This document shows positions 24,010 to 37,769 of a DNA stretch of 64,000 bases, piece by piece (position 1 is the first letter of the stretch; the number at the start of each line of letters is the position of its first letter). The notes under the pieces are model-generated. The model was not told the DNA's origin. It saw only the letters and a program-made list of their open reading frames with translations, and made no database searches. The stretch lies in assembly GCA_028023455.1 (NCBI GenBank), contig JAQFVV010006472.1, positions 448,501 to 512,500 on the forward strand, read 5' to 3'. The translations under genes and the position numbers were made by a program. The stretch is from Epiperipatus broadwayi (taxonomy: Eukaryota > Onychophora > Udeonychophora > Euonychophora > Peripatidae).

Positions 24010-25710
24010 ATATAATGTTTGTAATACAAGATTATTGTATAATGTTTGTAATACAAGCTTATTAAATTAGGTCATGTGATATATGACTTGATTTCTTTGT
24101 AATATATATATACTGTATATGTAATTTTTCCTTGAAAACTATTCCCACTATATTTATTTTAACAAACAATAATAACACACATACCCAACAAAAAATTTGA
24201 TAATATATTCAGAAACAAAATATATTTTCCTAATTAATTACTGAGGCTAATAATATTGCTAATTTCAGGAATGTTATGTGATAGGGAATTAATGATCATT
24301 AAGCCAATATTTAGATATTTTTTGAAGTATTTAGAGATGACATACATCTTCCTTAAGATTAATGTCTTCTTTGGCAGAATCTGTGGATTCAGAATCAACG
24401 TTTTTAGAATGGTTTGTTATACATATGTGAGCAGCATCAGTCTGTTCATTTTTATGTGTCCTTCAGGATTTCTTTTTTTTTTTCATTGTAGGGGACCAGG
24501 ATTTCATATGCTTAAGATATTTGAATTTTCTATTAATGGCAAGCAATAAGTTATTGATTCCATAATCTCCAGTGCTACTGTATTTTTAATATTTGAATGT
24601 GAATCAATTTGATCAGCTATATTGTTACTTATATTAAAATCAGAAATGAGATCACAAGCATTGTGGGTGATTTTTCTCATTTGTACTTCCAGGTTCATAC
24701 TTATCAGTGGCAGTGGTTGAACTTCTTTATCAATCTGATTGTTGTTCAGATTGTTTTTAGACAGTTCATTTCGCAGCAATTCATTTCTTATCTTTGAATG
24801 CTGATGCATAGAAACATTTTATCTTTACACTGTGTGCATTTCAATCTAGGACAAATGTTGTTAAGATTTCCATGCTTTTTATAATGAAAACATTTAGGCT
24901 TTATTCCTTTAATCATCATGTACAATTTTGTTACTTCATCATTATTTGTAATGGTATATTCTTCAGCTCAATGTTTTTATGAAGCTTAACTTTAAATGAA
25001 TATATTATTCCTGTATATAGACAGTGATGCAATTATCAGTAACATTGGCTGGAAGTTCACAACTATATTAAATGGTTCCATTAGTTTGATTAAAGTTCTC
25101 AATTGTATAATTTAGATATGCATTCTTTAATGTCCTATTTATAATATTATTCCTATTTGGATTAATTACTATGAGGTTGTATTGGTCCAATATATTAATC
25201 TCTTTCTTAAAATTGTCACACATTTCTTCTGATTTAAATTCAAAGTTAATGTATATAGACTTTGGATGGTCCTCTATATAGACAATTGAATCTCCTAAGT
25301 TTTTAGCTGTTAATAAATTAAATAATATTTGTTTCATATATTTATACAAGCTATAGAATGTATCAGTGACAGCAATGAATATTGATTTTTTCTGTAAAAA
25401 AAACATTTTAATGAATCGTATAATTCCTAGGAATCATTACGTTAAAGCATTCATTGATCTTTTTTAAACTTTTCTTACTTCACGTTTCATTTGATTCTAT
25501 AAACGTTAATCTCCATATAGATGCAAATAAATCCAACTTTATCAAATCGTTAACTGTCAATCGATGAAATGTTGGGATAGAATAAATTTTACTTCTATTA
25601 TTTATCCTACTCCCACTATTATTTTCTTGATCAGCCACTCTTTTTGCCACATGTTCATAAAAATAAACTTCACTACATGTGCTTTCCATTGCTGTGGACA
25701 TATTGAATCC
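24010..25710 (-). pseudogene. Old LINE, ORF1 (gag-like, zinc knuckles), broken
   Basis: Fragments of one ORF1 lie in three minus-strand frames: 25480-25701 (N-terminal, with IPTFHRLTVNDLIKLDLF), 25068-25406 and 24504-24809. At about 24815-24895 the frame reads KCFHYKKHGNLNNIC then LKCTQC. This is a decayed CCHC knuckle (CX2C with the second Cys changed to Tyr, and HG before NX4C) followed by the start of another. CCHC knuckles mark the RNA-binding ORF1 of several LINE clades, including Tx1- and I-like ones. The order ORF1, EN, RT on one strand shows that all pieces belong to one element. The 5' end is near 25.72 kb. A small duplication (TAATGTTTGTAATACAAG twice) lies at 24014-24058. Confidence 0.65.
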
Positions 25711-25904
25711 ACATTGACCTTACTTTAACAAATAATTAAGGATCTGTTGATATTCAAGCATTGATTTATACATCAAAAGATCCTGTATACGTTTAATAAT
25801 CCATTAATATTTTTATTGATAGTTGACTGATCAATTTTGAAGAATAAAAAATGATATAAAAAGCTATATGATGTGACTCAAGTTCTCTTAATAGATTGCA
25901 GCAC

Positions 25905-26910
25905 CACTGTTTCTGAAAATGATAAATTGAAAGTCATTAAATAGTTTGAATATTTTGATCATTCTATAAAATATATTGTAGAAAGGATATTTTGTTAAAT
26001 TAATTTTTTAGATATATTGGTAATAAAAAATGTAAAGAATAATTATTTGATATGTAATCACTATGTTAAGAGTAAGGAGTCAAGATCCATCTTTAAATTT
26101 GATATTTATCAATCTGTCTGTCATAAGATAAGTTTTTAAAGAAATTATTGCTATTAAAATCAGAGATTAAAATAGTTCTAATATGATTGCTTTATTTTAA
26201 AAAAGGTCAATTTTATAAAGAATATTTGAATATTGGCTACTCTAATAAATTTGTTGAAAAGTATTTTATTTAATAGTAATTGTGGAGTTAATAATTGTAA
26301 TAATGTGAACGATAAAAAGTATATATAATTTTATTTCTTTGCCTTTTAAATTGTCTTTTTATAGAATTATAAGTAAAAATATTAATTTGTTTGGAAATAG
26401 AAAAAATTTCTTGGAAGAGGTGTATAATTTATAAAATTATAATATAATTTTAAAATTTTAATTTTAAAAATTTATAATTTTAAGATGTATAAAATGTAAT
26501 AAATCACAATGTGAAGGAATTTATTAAATAATACAAAGAAAATTTTTGATATGAAGACTATTTTTGGGTAGTGTATATTATTCATTGAATTAGAAATAAA
26601 ATATCTTAGTTCTTCTTTATATAGCTATGAAAAGATACAGGCCATACTATTAGTTTTGATGAAGCTAAGATTGATTTCTTTGAAAAAAAAAAATGAAATA
26701 AAAAGGAGAATTTAAAAAATCTTTATTATTAAAAATCTATGATTCTGAAGCAATTAATTGGTTTAAGATTTCATTTAATATTTAGGGTGTAGGTTTTAAT
26801 TGGGATTTGTGGATAATACTTAGTACATATTTGTTATGTTTTTAGTGTTCTGCAATTGAGAAGTGTGCTGTTGGCAGGTAAACCAATGATTGATTTTTAG
26901 CTAGTCTTAT
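25905..26910 (+). mobile_element. Penelope-like element, family A, copy 3 (5'-truncated)
   Basis: The plus-strand remnant begins just after the RT active site with ENDKLKVIK. It continues with NFLDILVIKNVKNN (about 26000-26050), YQSVCHKI, and a GIY-YIG tail near 26530-26790 in which SLYSYEKDTGHTISFDEAKI matches the 53.8-kb copy. A Cys-rich stretch CIKCNKSQCEG (about 26480-26520) precedes the GIY-YIG part, as in other PLEs. The 3' flank ends in TTTTAGCTAGTCTTATTTAA near 26895. Multiple stops make it inactive. It lies back to back with the 5' end of the old LINE. Confidence 0.7.
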
Positions 26911-27029
26911 TTAATTTTGAATTTGAGATAATATTAATTATTTTATTGAATAGTTCAGCTTTACACTTTTAATATTTATACATATTTATGTAATATAATT
27001 GTTTAAATAGGAAATCAGTTATAGTAAAA

Positions 27030-28140
27030 GCCATACCTTTCCACTTAACATTTTGATAATACATTTAATAAAAAAGCAGTCCTTTCTTACTATGTTGATT
27101 TTAGTTATAAAGAAGATTGCCTTGAATGGGTAAAGCTGAAGTTATAAATATTAGTCAATTTAATTATTTATTATAAAAAAATTTTAAACAGCTTGATTTT
27201 TATTTAACAAAATAAAGAAATTCATTTTTATTTTAAAACGGTGGTGCAACAAACATTTAAGTAATAAATATGTAAAATACAATAAATCACAATGTGAAAA
27301 TATATATAACATATAATCTTCTATACAATTATTTAAATATTAACACTATTGTATTAATTAATAATAGAATGATTTATATATCTTAAATATTATATCTCTT
27401 CAGACATGCACTAAAATTGACATGCACCATCCTGTTAATTTTGTTTTAAAATCATAGATGGGGTTTAAATACCATTGTAGTAATAATATATATTCCCACT
27501 TAGCTTTCAATAATATGTATAATAAGAAAACAGTTTTTCCTTACTGTGTTCTCTTTCATTATAAAGAAAATTGTCTTGAATGACTAAAGCAGGTGGGAAT
27601 ATGAATCTATCTAATTATTTATTGAGAGATATTTATTAAACAGATTGTTTTTTATTTAGCGAAGTATAGAAATACTTTCATATTTAAAACTTTGTAACAA
27701 ACATTTTAATGATAAATGTGTAAATATAGTATATCACAATGTGAAAATATAAATAACACTCTGTACAATTATTCAAATAATAAATGCTATTATAGTAAGG
27801 AAAATCTGTCATCATTTGGCAATAATTCCTTACTTATTAGGTTCTCTTTGGTTATAAAGATGATTGACTAAAGCAGGTGTCAATATTAATCAAATTAATT
27901 ATTTATTAAGGTATTTGTTAAATTTATTGTTATCTGCTTCAGTCATTCAAAATAATATTTATAACCAAAAAGAACTTAGTAATGAATGATTACTTTCTTA
28001 TTATAAATATTGTCAAATTTTAAATTGAAGTATTATGTAATTTATTATAATAGCATTTACTATTTAAACAATTGTATAAAATGTTATATATTTTTTCACA
28101 TTATGATTCATTGTATTTATATATGTGATTATTAAATTAT
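27030..28140. repeat. Cluster of direct and inverted copies of a ~450-bp repeat
   Basis: Related blocks occur at about 27030-27320, 27490-27765 and 27785-27930 in direct orientation (CACAATGTGAAAATATA at about 27287 and 27736). A further copy at about 27945-28140 is inverted (its complement shows the same GGTTATAAA...GAATGACTGAAGCAG order). Each unit contains CCTTACT, a GTTCTC-like block, TTATAAAGA and GACTAAAGCAGG. No ORF was found. It may be a nested MITE or a decayed satellite. Confidence 0.7.
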
Positions 28141-28149
28141 AATATAATT

Positions 28150-30740
28150 AATTTAAAATATGATAATTATTTAAATAAATAATTATAATATATTGTCTTA
28201 TTATACAGAAATATTTTTGATTACTTAATTATAAATATTATTAATTAAATTTATTTCAGAAAAAAGATGATTTCATGTTATTTACTAGGTATTGGATATG
28301 TTAGTCTTGGCATTTTGTCTATTTATTATGAAATTTCAAAATCTATTTATAAGAATTAGTTCTTTAACTTTTCTTTTTCTATGATTTTTTTTTTCAGTGC
28401 AGTATCAAAATTAAATTCAAATTACAATATTTTTATGGACAACTAAAGTAATAGTTAAATGATTATTTACTTAATAAGATGGAATTGATTTCTTATTGCA
28501 GATATATATTTTTTAACAAATGATATTTATTTGCCTAACTGTTATAGTATTTTTAAAACTATTGACTAATTCATATATATTTGGTAGAACATAAAATGAA
28601 GTGTTCTATATTTATTCTCACATATTTTTTAATAAATTTAAATTATTATTAAGAAAAGGGATAAATTATCCATCTTTCAATATTTCTGTTTTCATTTCTA
28701 TAGAATTTCTTATTATATTCATATAAAGCAGATTGGATTTGTTTTTTGTTATATCTAACTTTATAACAATCTATAACTACTGTTAAAGCTCCAATTATAT
28801 GTATCATTATTATGCATGATTTGACATTGATATATCCTCTTTCTTGAAAAATTTGATAAATAATTTATAGTTTAAATTGTAATTGTGTCTAGATATTTGC
28901 ATATCTAAAAATTTAATGATTTATTTTGCTGTGAAATAATCTTTAATTAATGCTCCAGTTTCTTAGATCATGTATCACTTTGAATTTAATTTCGATTTTA
29001 ATAATATTATAATACTAAATGAAGAAAGAACCAATGATATTGAGGCAATTATTATAAACATATTCCATGTATTTTTTTTTAATAAATAGGCAATGTGCTA
29101 ACATTGAAATATCCAATGCCTGGAAAATCACAATACATTTTCTGTAGAAATAATATCTCCTTATAAAAATAATCCATAATTATTATTATTTATTTACACT
29201 GTTATCATAATTTAAATGAATTAGATTATTATTATCCTATAATAATAAAAATATTTACCACTTTCTGTAAAATCAAATTTAAAGATTAAAACATTTTGAA
29301 TGTTACAAAACAATTGTTACCTTAATTTAAAATAACAAGCCAAGAGCTTTTATATTATGCAATGTTTAATCCAAATCAAATCACCTGACATGATTGGTTA
29401 TACAAAAATTTAAAATACTTGTTTGTTAAATTAATATGGGCAAGTAAGTTCATTCATAATTAACTTAAAGTGATATATTTTATATGTAAAGTATAAAACT
29501 TGATACTTTCACACTTTTGATAATTGATACTACACATTTAAATATATAAATCGATTTAAGTGAGATATAAACAAAACTACTACCTGCTTATATTAAGTAA
29601 ACATAGGCATTTTGATTTCTAACAGATTATAGGACAAACCATTTGCTTAATCAATTATAAGTAGTATTGAAGTTATTGATTTATTTATTTTTATTAAAAT
29701 ATATAGGTATTGATAATATTTAAAATATACTAAAATTTATAATTTTAGTACATTTAAATGTTTTAATATATACCTTATCATTTTGGGACATTTTAAATGT
29801 AATCAATACTTATCTTAAGATGAAATAAATATATCAAAAACTATATGTATAAATTTCAATTTAATTAAATGTAGTTTCCATGAGTTCAATGAATATTTTC
29901 TCAAAAACTATTGTTTTCACCAACTCAGTAAAATTAATAACTAATTGTGATCTAGATTTTTTACATAAAATAACAATCTTAGTTAGTATTGAAATATATA
30001 TATACAATTTGATCTACAAATACATTTTTTGGACTGACACATATAACAACAACCGCATTAGATAGAAACATCAATGATTATTACTAATAATTTATTAGGG
30101 TAAATGCATTTTAGCCTAGGTATAAGTGTTTAAAATTAGTTAACGATAATTATAACTCCAATTCCATTTTTTTTATGTATAATATCTTAGCTACACTTTA
30201 TAACTTCCACTCCACTTCATTTACTTGAAACATATAAATAAAGACCAACTGGAAAACGTAAGATCTCTAACATTTATTTCTCCCTGAATCAGCATTCTCC
30301 AATTAGTCCAGGTTACAACCTTTAACACACGTCTCTGAGTGTTCAGTAATTATCAATATCAAATTCTTGCAATCAAAGACTGTGATTGGACCAACTGAAG
30401 AATACTAGTTTCTCCAGAAATGCATCTTGGGAGTTATTTACATTTTTCAGATATTTTTATTCATAAATTTCAAGCAAGTGAGATAAAATGAAAGTTTTAA
30501 AATTTATGTAAATTACATGTGTGTATTACGTTTTACATAGAGATTTAGCTTCTAAAACAGTTATACATCTAGATGCATTAGTCTTCTATTTTTTAAAAGT
30601 AAGGCAATCAGATATATTTTGTATATGAAAGCATACGCATAGACATGTCTGCATACTCTCTCTACTGAACAAAATCCGATTTTTTTATTTTTATACATTG
30701 TATGTTTTGTAATCACTTATTAATAACCAGTTTTTTTTTC
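28150..30740. other. AT-rich DNA without recognisable gene
   Basis: No protein-like frame, known repeat or RNA was recognised. Confidence 0.55.
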
Positions 30741-30745
30741 ACCCT

Positions 30746-30809
30746 GCATCGTTTAGTGCAGTGGTAGATTGTGGATTGTGTGGTCCTATGATCGATTCCG
30801 GTGTTGGCA
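30746..30809 (+). mobile_element. tRNA-Gly-like pseudogene or SINE head
   Basis: The block starts GCATCG, has a box-A-like TAGTGCAGTGGTAGA and a box-B-like GATCGATTCC about 30 bases on, and closes with CCGGTGTTGGCA. This order closely follows a tRNA-Gly (GCATCG...CAGTGGTAGA...GTTCGATTCC...CGATGC). The anticodon arm does not pair well, and the 3' acceptor strand mismatches the 5' strand, so a functional tRNA is unlikely. It is either a tRNA pseudogene or the head of a SINE whose body was not recognised. Confidence 0.55.
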
Positions 30810-30819
30810 TTTACAAAGT

Positions 30820-33800
30820 TCGAACTTCTAATGAACTCTTGTGTAATAAAACCATTCGAATACTTTTTCTAAATAATTTTCACATTTTTATATTTTTAAG
30901 AACTATATATTTCCATGTATTTGGTTTATTGCGTTATATATATATTTTAAACAAATGTTTACACATCTACAGAAAAATATAAAAATTTGATATAAAAAAA
31001 TGTTATAAGAAAAATAACTAAAATTGTTGGGTCTTGACGAATCCGGATTTTGTTTATTTTTGATATCAAAACAGGAAGTGGTTTAAATTTTTTTTTTTAA
31101 TACTTGTTAAATTAAAAAAGTTGATCCAATTTATATATAAAAAGGGCGGAGGGCAAATTTTTATAATTTAAAATACTTACTAAAAACAACTTTATAAAAG
31201 TATTCAATTTAATATTTATAATGATTATAGACACAAAAATGATGAATAAATAAATATTTATACAAACACATCTGGAAAATACATTGCCAAAAATATGTGC
31301 GAGAAGAAGATGATTTTATTTAGTTTAAAATTGTCAAATAATTTATTTTTAAGTTAGCTGTTAAATGTCTTTTAATATAGATAGAGTATTTCTAAAACAA
31401 TGCTTTTCAATATTTCTTTTACTCTTTGTAATTTTAAGAATTATACTTATGTTGAATGGTAAAGTTATAAATAATAAGTGTTTTAGGAATACATACCTAC
31501 TGCACCTTATCACAAACATAACTATTGTGTCTTTTATTTAAATATTTAGTATTTATCTAACCAAGTCAGTTAAACGTTGAACTTTAATCCCTAGCTAATA
31601 ATAATAAATTGTTATTTATTTACCAACCTAAAAAAAAAATCTAAGTTTGGTTATAATTTTAACATATTTTCAATTGTGCCAAACATTGCTTCAACAAGAA
31701 GTCTATTTTAAGTATTCTATTATACAAACACTACCAAAAGAAATCATAAACAAATAATGTATTATTTTTATTTACTGTCAAAAAAATTGACCACCATCTA
31801 TTACAGGAACAATATTTCTTTAGAAAAAAATTTCATCTGTTTGGTTTTTTTTTAAATCGTTGAATAACAACTATTCTTTCTCTTTTTTTTCTTCTAAAAA
31901 TTGTATATTTCTCTAAAGATCTAGAAATCCCCCTGTTATGGTTAAATTAAATAAAAGTTATTACTTGGTCTTTGTACTGGAAATGTAAGTGTAGATCTAT
32001 GGTGTGATAGCATATACTCTTTTCTTGTTGGCCATAAAACTCTAAAAAACATTCTTTGAAACATTACTCAAAGGCATCAATATTTTAATCATTTTTTAAT
32101 TGCATATGTCCCAACTGAAACAATTTTGATCTTTTGTAAAGATATATCTTTGTATTAAAAATCTTTTTTCAAATTTTCTTTGCAACTCTTTCCAGTAATT
32201 ATCCTGTGAAAAATTGATTTTGGCATGCATTCATTGTCATGTTTTAAATCAGCTGTTAAACCTGTCATCATAATATTTATCTTTTTCCCATTTCTACTTT
32301 GCCATTTAACTCCCCAAATGATAGTCACAAGACTTTTTTTTTTACTTTTAACTATTAATATGAAGATATCAATATATTTTAGTTCCTTGTGTCGTTTTAA
32401 CAATTATGAATCCATATTTGTTTTTGTTCATTTTTGATTTTCCCATTGTATATTATATATGTATTCAGAAAGTGCATAACATTTAGCAGATCTTAACTAA
32501 TGTCCTAGTTAATATGAAACTAAACTGTTCATCAGAGGATGCATTATTTAAAACTATTTTTTTCATAAGACGATAAAATGTTTATATACATTTATTTATG
32601 TAAGAAAATTTTCTAATGCAACAAACTTAATTGAAGATAATTTATATATTTAATATATCACTTATAATCAATTATATCTCTTCAGTTATCATCTGCTCTT
32701 AGTTCTGACTCTTTTTATACAATCTTTTTTGTATATCCATAAGTTCTTTTAATGTAGCTCTTTTTTTAACATAATCTTACCGACATGTTATATGTAGATG
32801 ATATATTTTCTAGACGTTTTAAAATAAAAATGATTATTTTCTTTTATCTGAAGCACATTAAGTAAATTTTCAGGTTAATAGAATTAATTAGATTAGTACT
32901 TTTTTTTCAGTTTTCTGTTGTTAGAACATTTTAATTCTAGTGTTCTTATTTCCTATTATTAAAATTTTATTTACTTAGTCGATCTAATCAAAAGTGTTAT
33001 AACTGGCGCCTTTGTTATAAAGATTTCCTTTACATTCTTTTTATCTCTGTTTTATACTTGTTTCTTTGGTTATAATTTTCTAACGATAGTCTTAGTCAAA
33101 TTACATGTAGCTGACATACTCTTTTAAACGCAGGGATTCCTGAATGATATCTTTTGTTTTCCCAAAATTACTTCTATTTTCGTTGTTTTTGCAAATATTA
33201 TTATAATATAAATATTTGTCTTTTCTGAATAATCTTAAAAACTATTTTTTACAAAATGTTAACCCTTTTTTGATAATCCCCCCCCCCTTCGCAATTATCA
33301 TTATAAATTCTGGCATCCACGTGAAGACATTACAGCTTGAAAAAATGTGCATAATGGAATTACTAAATTTTAGGGAGTTTTTATAACTCAAGCAGCCTTA
33401 AAAAATTTTTAAATATTTATTCAATAGCTAACTAAGTTATCCATTCCTTATTTTTTGAGAAGTGAATATATATGTATTGATATTTAGAATATATACATTT
33501 TAAGTTAATCTGGTTTAATTATATCTATGCACTGACTTAAAAAGTGAAATAATCTGACTTGATCATATCTATGCACAGACTTAAAAAACGAAATAATATA
33601 ATGTGACTTTCATTACTATTGACAAAATAACATATACAGAAACTGAATCATGATTTATCTTTATTTTAAAATCATTACACTCCATGGTGTTTTAAAATAT
33701 ATCAAAACTTGTTTTATTTCTATTAATTATAATCATAAATACAACTCATATTGCAGTGATACTTTCAAATTCTCTTAATATGACATTACATGTAACATCT

Positions 33801-34200
33801 GTGTTATAATTTGAGTTGTGTTTACCAGTAGTTTTCAAACTGTACTGTGATATTTTAGAAAGTAGTCAAAATTTACCAGAAATGCAATGATACAACCATT
33901 CATGAAAAATATCTATGATTAATTCTAATAATGTATTATACTGATTTTTATTTACATATTTACTACTGTTTGCTTTTTATAAAAATCTTCAAATCTAATA
34001 GTGAAAACTTTAATTCTTTGTTCAGCACAGATGTAGGGACATTTTTGTTGCACCATGAACAAACAATTAAAATGTACTCCCTTTTGCTTGCAATTCAATA
34101 CCTTTCTCATTAGGAAAAAGAAAAAAGAGTGACCTTGCAGTGGCAATTAATTTATTATTTGAAATATTTATAACTAATTGTCAAAACAATTTCTTACTTA
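30820..34200. other. AT-rich DNA without recognisable gene
   Basis: No protein-like frame was found. A 44-base step duplication (TCTATGCACTGACTTAAAAA and a variant) lies at 33524-33600, and a run of ten C at about 33281-33290. Confidence 0.55.
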
Positions 34201-34204
34201 GTAG

Positions 34205-34335
34205 GGTCATATTACAATTGATCTTGCTGCATGATTTGGTGCAGTTGATATAGTGTCCAACTTGATTAGTAGGTCCCAAGATCTGTTATGGCACTCGCAG
34301 GTCTGGCACCTGAATTTTTTATGAACCCCCAAGAA
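34205..34335 (+). mobile_element. Possible tRNA-like SINE remnant
   Basis: A GC-richer island in AT-rich DNA has a box-A-like TGGTGCAGTTGATA near 34238. It is followed by an anticodon-arm-like GTCCAACTTGATTAG and a degraded region where box B would be (AAGATCTGTTATGGCACTCG). The resemblance is weak. Confidence 0.25.
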
Positions 34336-34702
34336 ATAAAGTCATATGACTGTTTTAAATTAGATGTTTTATTTTAAAAAATAATGTCATAAATCATATT
34401 TATTTTAATTTTTTATAAAACATAGAAATATTATTGCAATTTTATTTAAAGAATGAGATACAATCTTACAAATGGTTAATTTAGTAAATAATAACTAATT
34501 AATTTATTTGGCTTATCTAATGCCACTATGTAATACTTGTTTAATGTTTATAGATTGTGATGATTGAGGATTAAACTAAACTATAATGGTCAAATATCAT
34601 TTTTTTTTATTTGTCCACAATGTTTTAACAAATATATATAAACTAAATAATCAATCTAAATAAGATTGAAATAAACAATTATTGATAACTATATTTTAAA
34701 AT

Positions 34703-34810
34703 TTATCAAACTGGCTTTCATTTCCATTGAGACCTTCTTAAGATACTAACTAGCTTTCATCTTCATTCTTTAGAAGGTCTCAATGGAGATGAAAGCTCGT
34801 TAGATAAAGA
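34703..34810. repeat. Foldback element, arms about 43 bp
   Basis: Bases 34703-34745 and 34768-34810 are near-perfect reverse complements (GAGACCTTCT versus AGAAGGTCTC) around a 22-base loop. The right arm reads CTTTAGA, then a GGTCTC/GAGAT stem-loop, then GAAAGC. This is the same order, CT(N)A-GA, stem-loop, GAAA, that hammerhead-type ribozymes show. Confidence 0.8.
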
Positions 34811-34819
34811 TTAAACTAT

Positions 34820-37760
34820 AATATTTGAGTTGAAACTATTCACATTTAACTCAACTAATGTTTAAGATATAGTTCTCAAGGCAGTTAGTTGCTTTCAAAA
34901 ATCAATACTTTATACTGATTCTACACATGGTTTGCCAAATCAGAGATATTATAACTAGGAAGCAATAATTTTTATCTGTTTAGTATGGCTGTTATATTAA
35001 AATGTATACTATTTGATCCTATCTAACAATTCTTCATTAAAAGAAGCTGATTATTTTTCCTTCATTGGCTTATCTTTATTTTATTTTGAGTCTTTATTTA
35101 TTTACCTTTAAATGTTATTAGTTTTTTATATTTATATTATAAAATAGAATTATAGGGCCATGTTGATGACTTTGGATCTGAGCCTTGAAGTAAAATGTCA
35201 TTTAAACCATAAAGAAATCAAAAACTGGATCCATATACTTTGCTGTAAATTTCATGAATTGGCAGAAAATTATTAAAGAGCTAAATGACAAGTCACTCAA
35301 ATCAAAAGATACAAACTTACTATTATGAAATAAAAATATTTTCAATTATTTATGTCAAGTGTGATAAAAACAGATTGAAATATATCTGCTTTAAAAAGAG
35401 TTGATGTTGGTATGGAAAAATAATTTTGATGTAAAAAGATCTCTATTATAATCTAGAGCATACAAACCAAAGTAATTTTGATGTAATAAATATAAAAATA
35501 TGTTTCTTGCATATAAATGCTTTATAAGTTATCAAAGTAAAATTAGCTGATGTATTCTATATCAAAAAAAAAGCATATGATGTGAAACTTTATTGTTAGA
35601 AAATATTGGCAGTATCAAAAGATGTAATAAAATTAATTATCAAACGAGATCAATTTAATTATGTGGTCATCAATTTAATATTAGTATAACTCAAGTAAAT
35701 AAAAATAAAAATAAATTGAATAGATAAAAATTAACAATGCTTAAAAGCAAGATTTATATTGCTAGTGATTAATTGCAAAGTAATAAAATTGGAAGAAAAA
35801 TAAAGAATAGGGAATAGTCTTTATTAATTTAATGTTTTTATTGACAATAAATTTTATAAAAAGAGCAAAGGAATTGTTTCTACACTACACTTCTTTAAGG
35901 CTCTCAGCAATCAACACTCTTAGTAAATAATTAAAGAAATATTTCAACCATCATGAAAGACTGTATAAAGTCAGTTACAACAAAAAGTTGTCAGCAAAGT
36001 ATAATGAACTGATATAAGGCTACAGAGATTTATAATATAGCATCAGACTATTTATAAAAGAATTAAAAGAAATCAATAAAAATAATGGCCAAATTGTCTG
36101 ATTAATGTACTTCCAAATGTATGATATGACTTTAAAAAATGCTAAAGAATAGGATATATTATTTCTGATTATATTGAATAATTAAAGAGACAATATATAT
36201 TTAAAAGTCAATATATGTTTTTAGCATTGTGAAATCCTGTGAGTAGTAACTGTGTATCAAACTCAGACTATTATTTTTAGTAATTAAATATTACATAACC
36301 TCTAAAAAAAAAAAAAGACATTGATTTTGTTAACCACATCAAATTATGAAGTTTTCATTATTTTAAAACAAATATCTCCAGTGTATACAAGTTGATAAAA
36401 TAAACAAAATGACTTTGCACGTCATACAGGCATCTGGAAAAGAATTTTCCAATCAGAGATTTAAAATCTCATTGAATATCACAGTGCCAATGTAGCTGTA
36501 ACATTAAATAAAACACATTAATGTATACAAGTTAACAATTAAAACTGATTATGATTTTATATTGAAAAGGAATTATATAGTTTCATATTATAAAATAAAT
36601 TAAGAACCCAACTAAATAACTATAAATATGGTTTAAATATTTAATGAACAAACAACAAAAATTTTATATTTATTTATGTCATATGACTTTTTTAATAAGT
36701 GAAAATATTTATTTTAAAATTAAGAAACTAAGCAAAAATGGAATTATGATAAATATAAATAAAATAATAATTATAACAAATAAGGAAAAGGTCTAATCTT
36801 AACATTGATAATAAAAAACAGAATATTATTTTCAAATTAATCATCATAGGATCCAATAGGAAAAGATTTATCAAGCTGCAATAAAAAATCTGGAAAGTAA
36901 TCTTTAGATTTATTGTTCAAATAATTTCAAAAATTGATTGACTTGTCAGTATGTAATAATAATAACAATAATAATAACAACAACTACAACAAAGATAAAA
37001 AGAAAAAAAAGAAGAAGAAGCTGAATACATTAATTCACATAAAAATGCAGATTTTTTTTTTTTGTTAACAAATCCAGTAAAAAGTATTTAAGTTGTTGAT
37101 AATTATGATCTTCAATTAAAGCAATTAATTGTATTTATTTCATTTTCTTTATTTGCTAAAAATTTTGCGGTTTCTTCTAAATCCAACGTGACATTTATAA
37201 AATTAATTCTATAATTACACCTAATTAAAAATCAGAGAATTTAAGTGTAGCATTTCTAATCAATTTTCAAAATTGTTTGAGGAATAGAAAATTGATATGA
37301 TGGCAGATAGAGATGTTTTGTAATGGTTTTAAAATGCTGTGTAAAATTGTGCTGGAAATATTCTAAGAACTTATATCAATAAAAGCTTTGGATTCAATAA
37401 TAAATTATTCTTAAACAATGATGTTGGTGGACATTTGATAACATAATTTATTGAATTACAATAACGATAAGCCAAAATTTAAAATTTTAGTATCATTTTT
37501 GATTGTAAAATCATCTCTAATCATTATTCGAATCTATAGATAGTAATTCAAAAGGTAATATATGTCTAAAAGAAGAAAATAAAGATTGATAATCATGAAT
37601 TAAAAGAATTTAACCACAACAAATACTGTGCCGGATGGTTCCACTGAATGAAGTATACTTACACATATATATGTTTTTCTGTTTTCATACTTCATAATAC
37701 ATTTATAATCTTATAAATGTTACGTGAATAAGCTGGCACATTCAAACAAAATGGAAGATA
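34820..37760. other. AT-rich DNA without recognisable gene
   Basis: No protein-like frame was found. An AAT/AAC/AAG-type microsatellite lies at about 36955-37022. Confidence 0.55.
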
Positions 37761-37769
37761 TTATTGATA

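Noticed and set aside
24256-24797. Plus-strand frames of 62 and 97 codons
   Set aside because: They are antisense to LINE ORF1, whose order and zinc knuckles support the minus strand.
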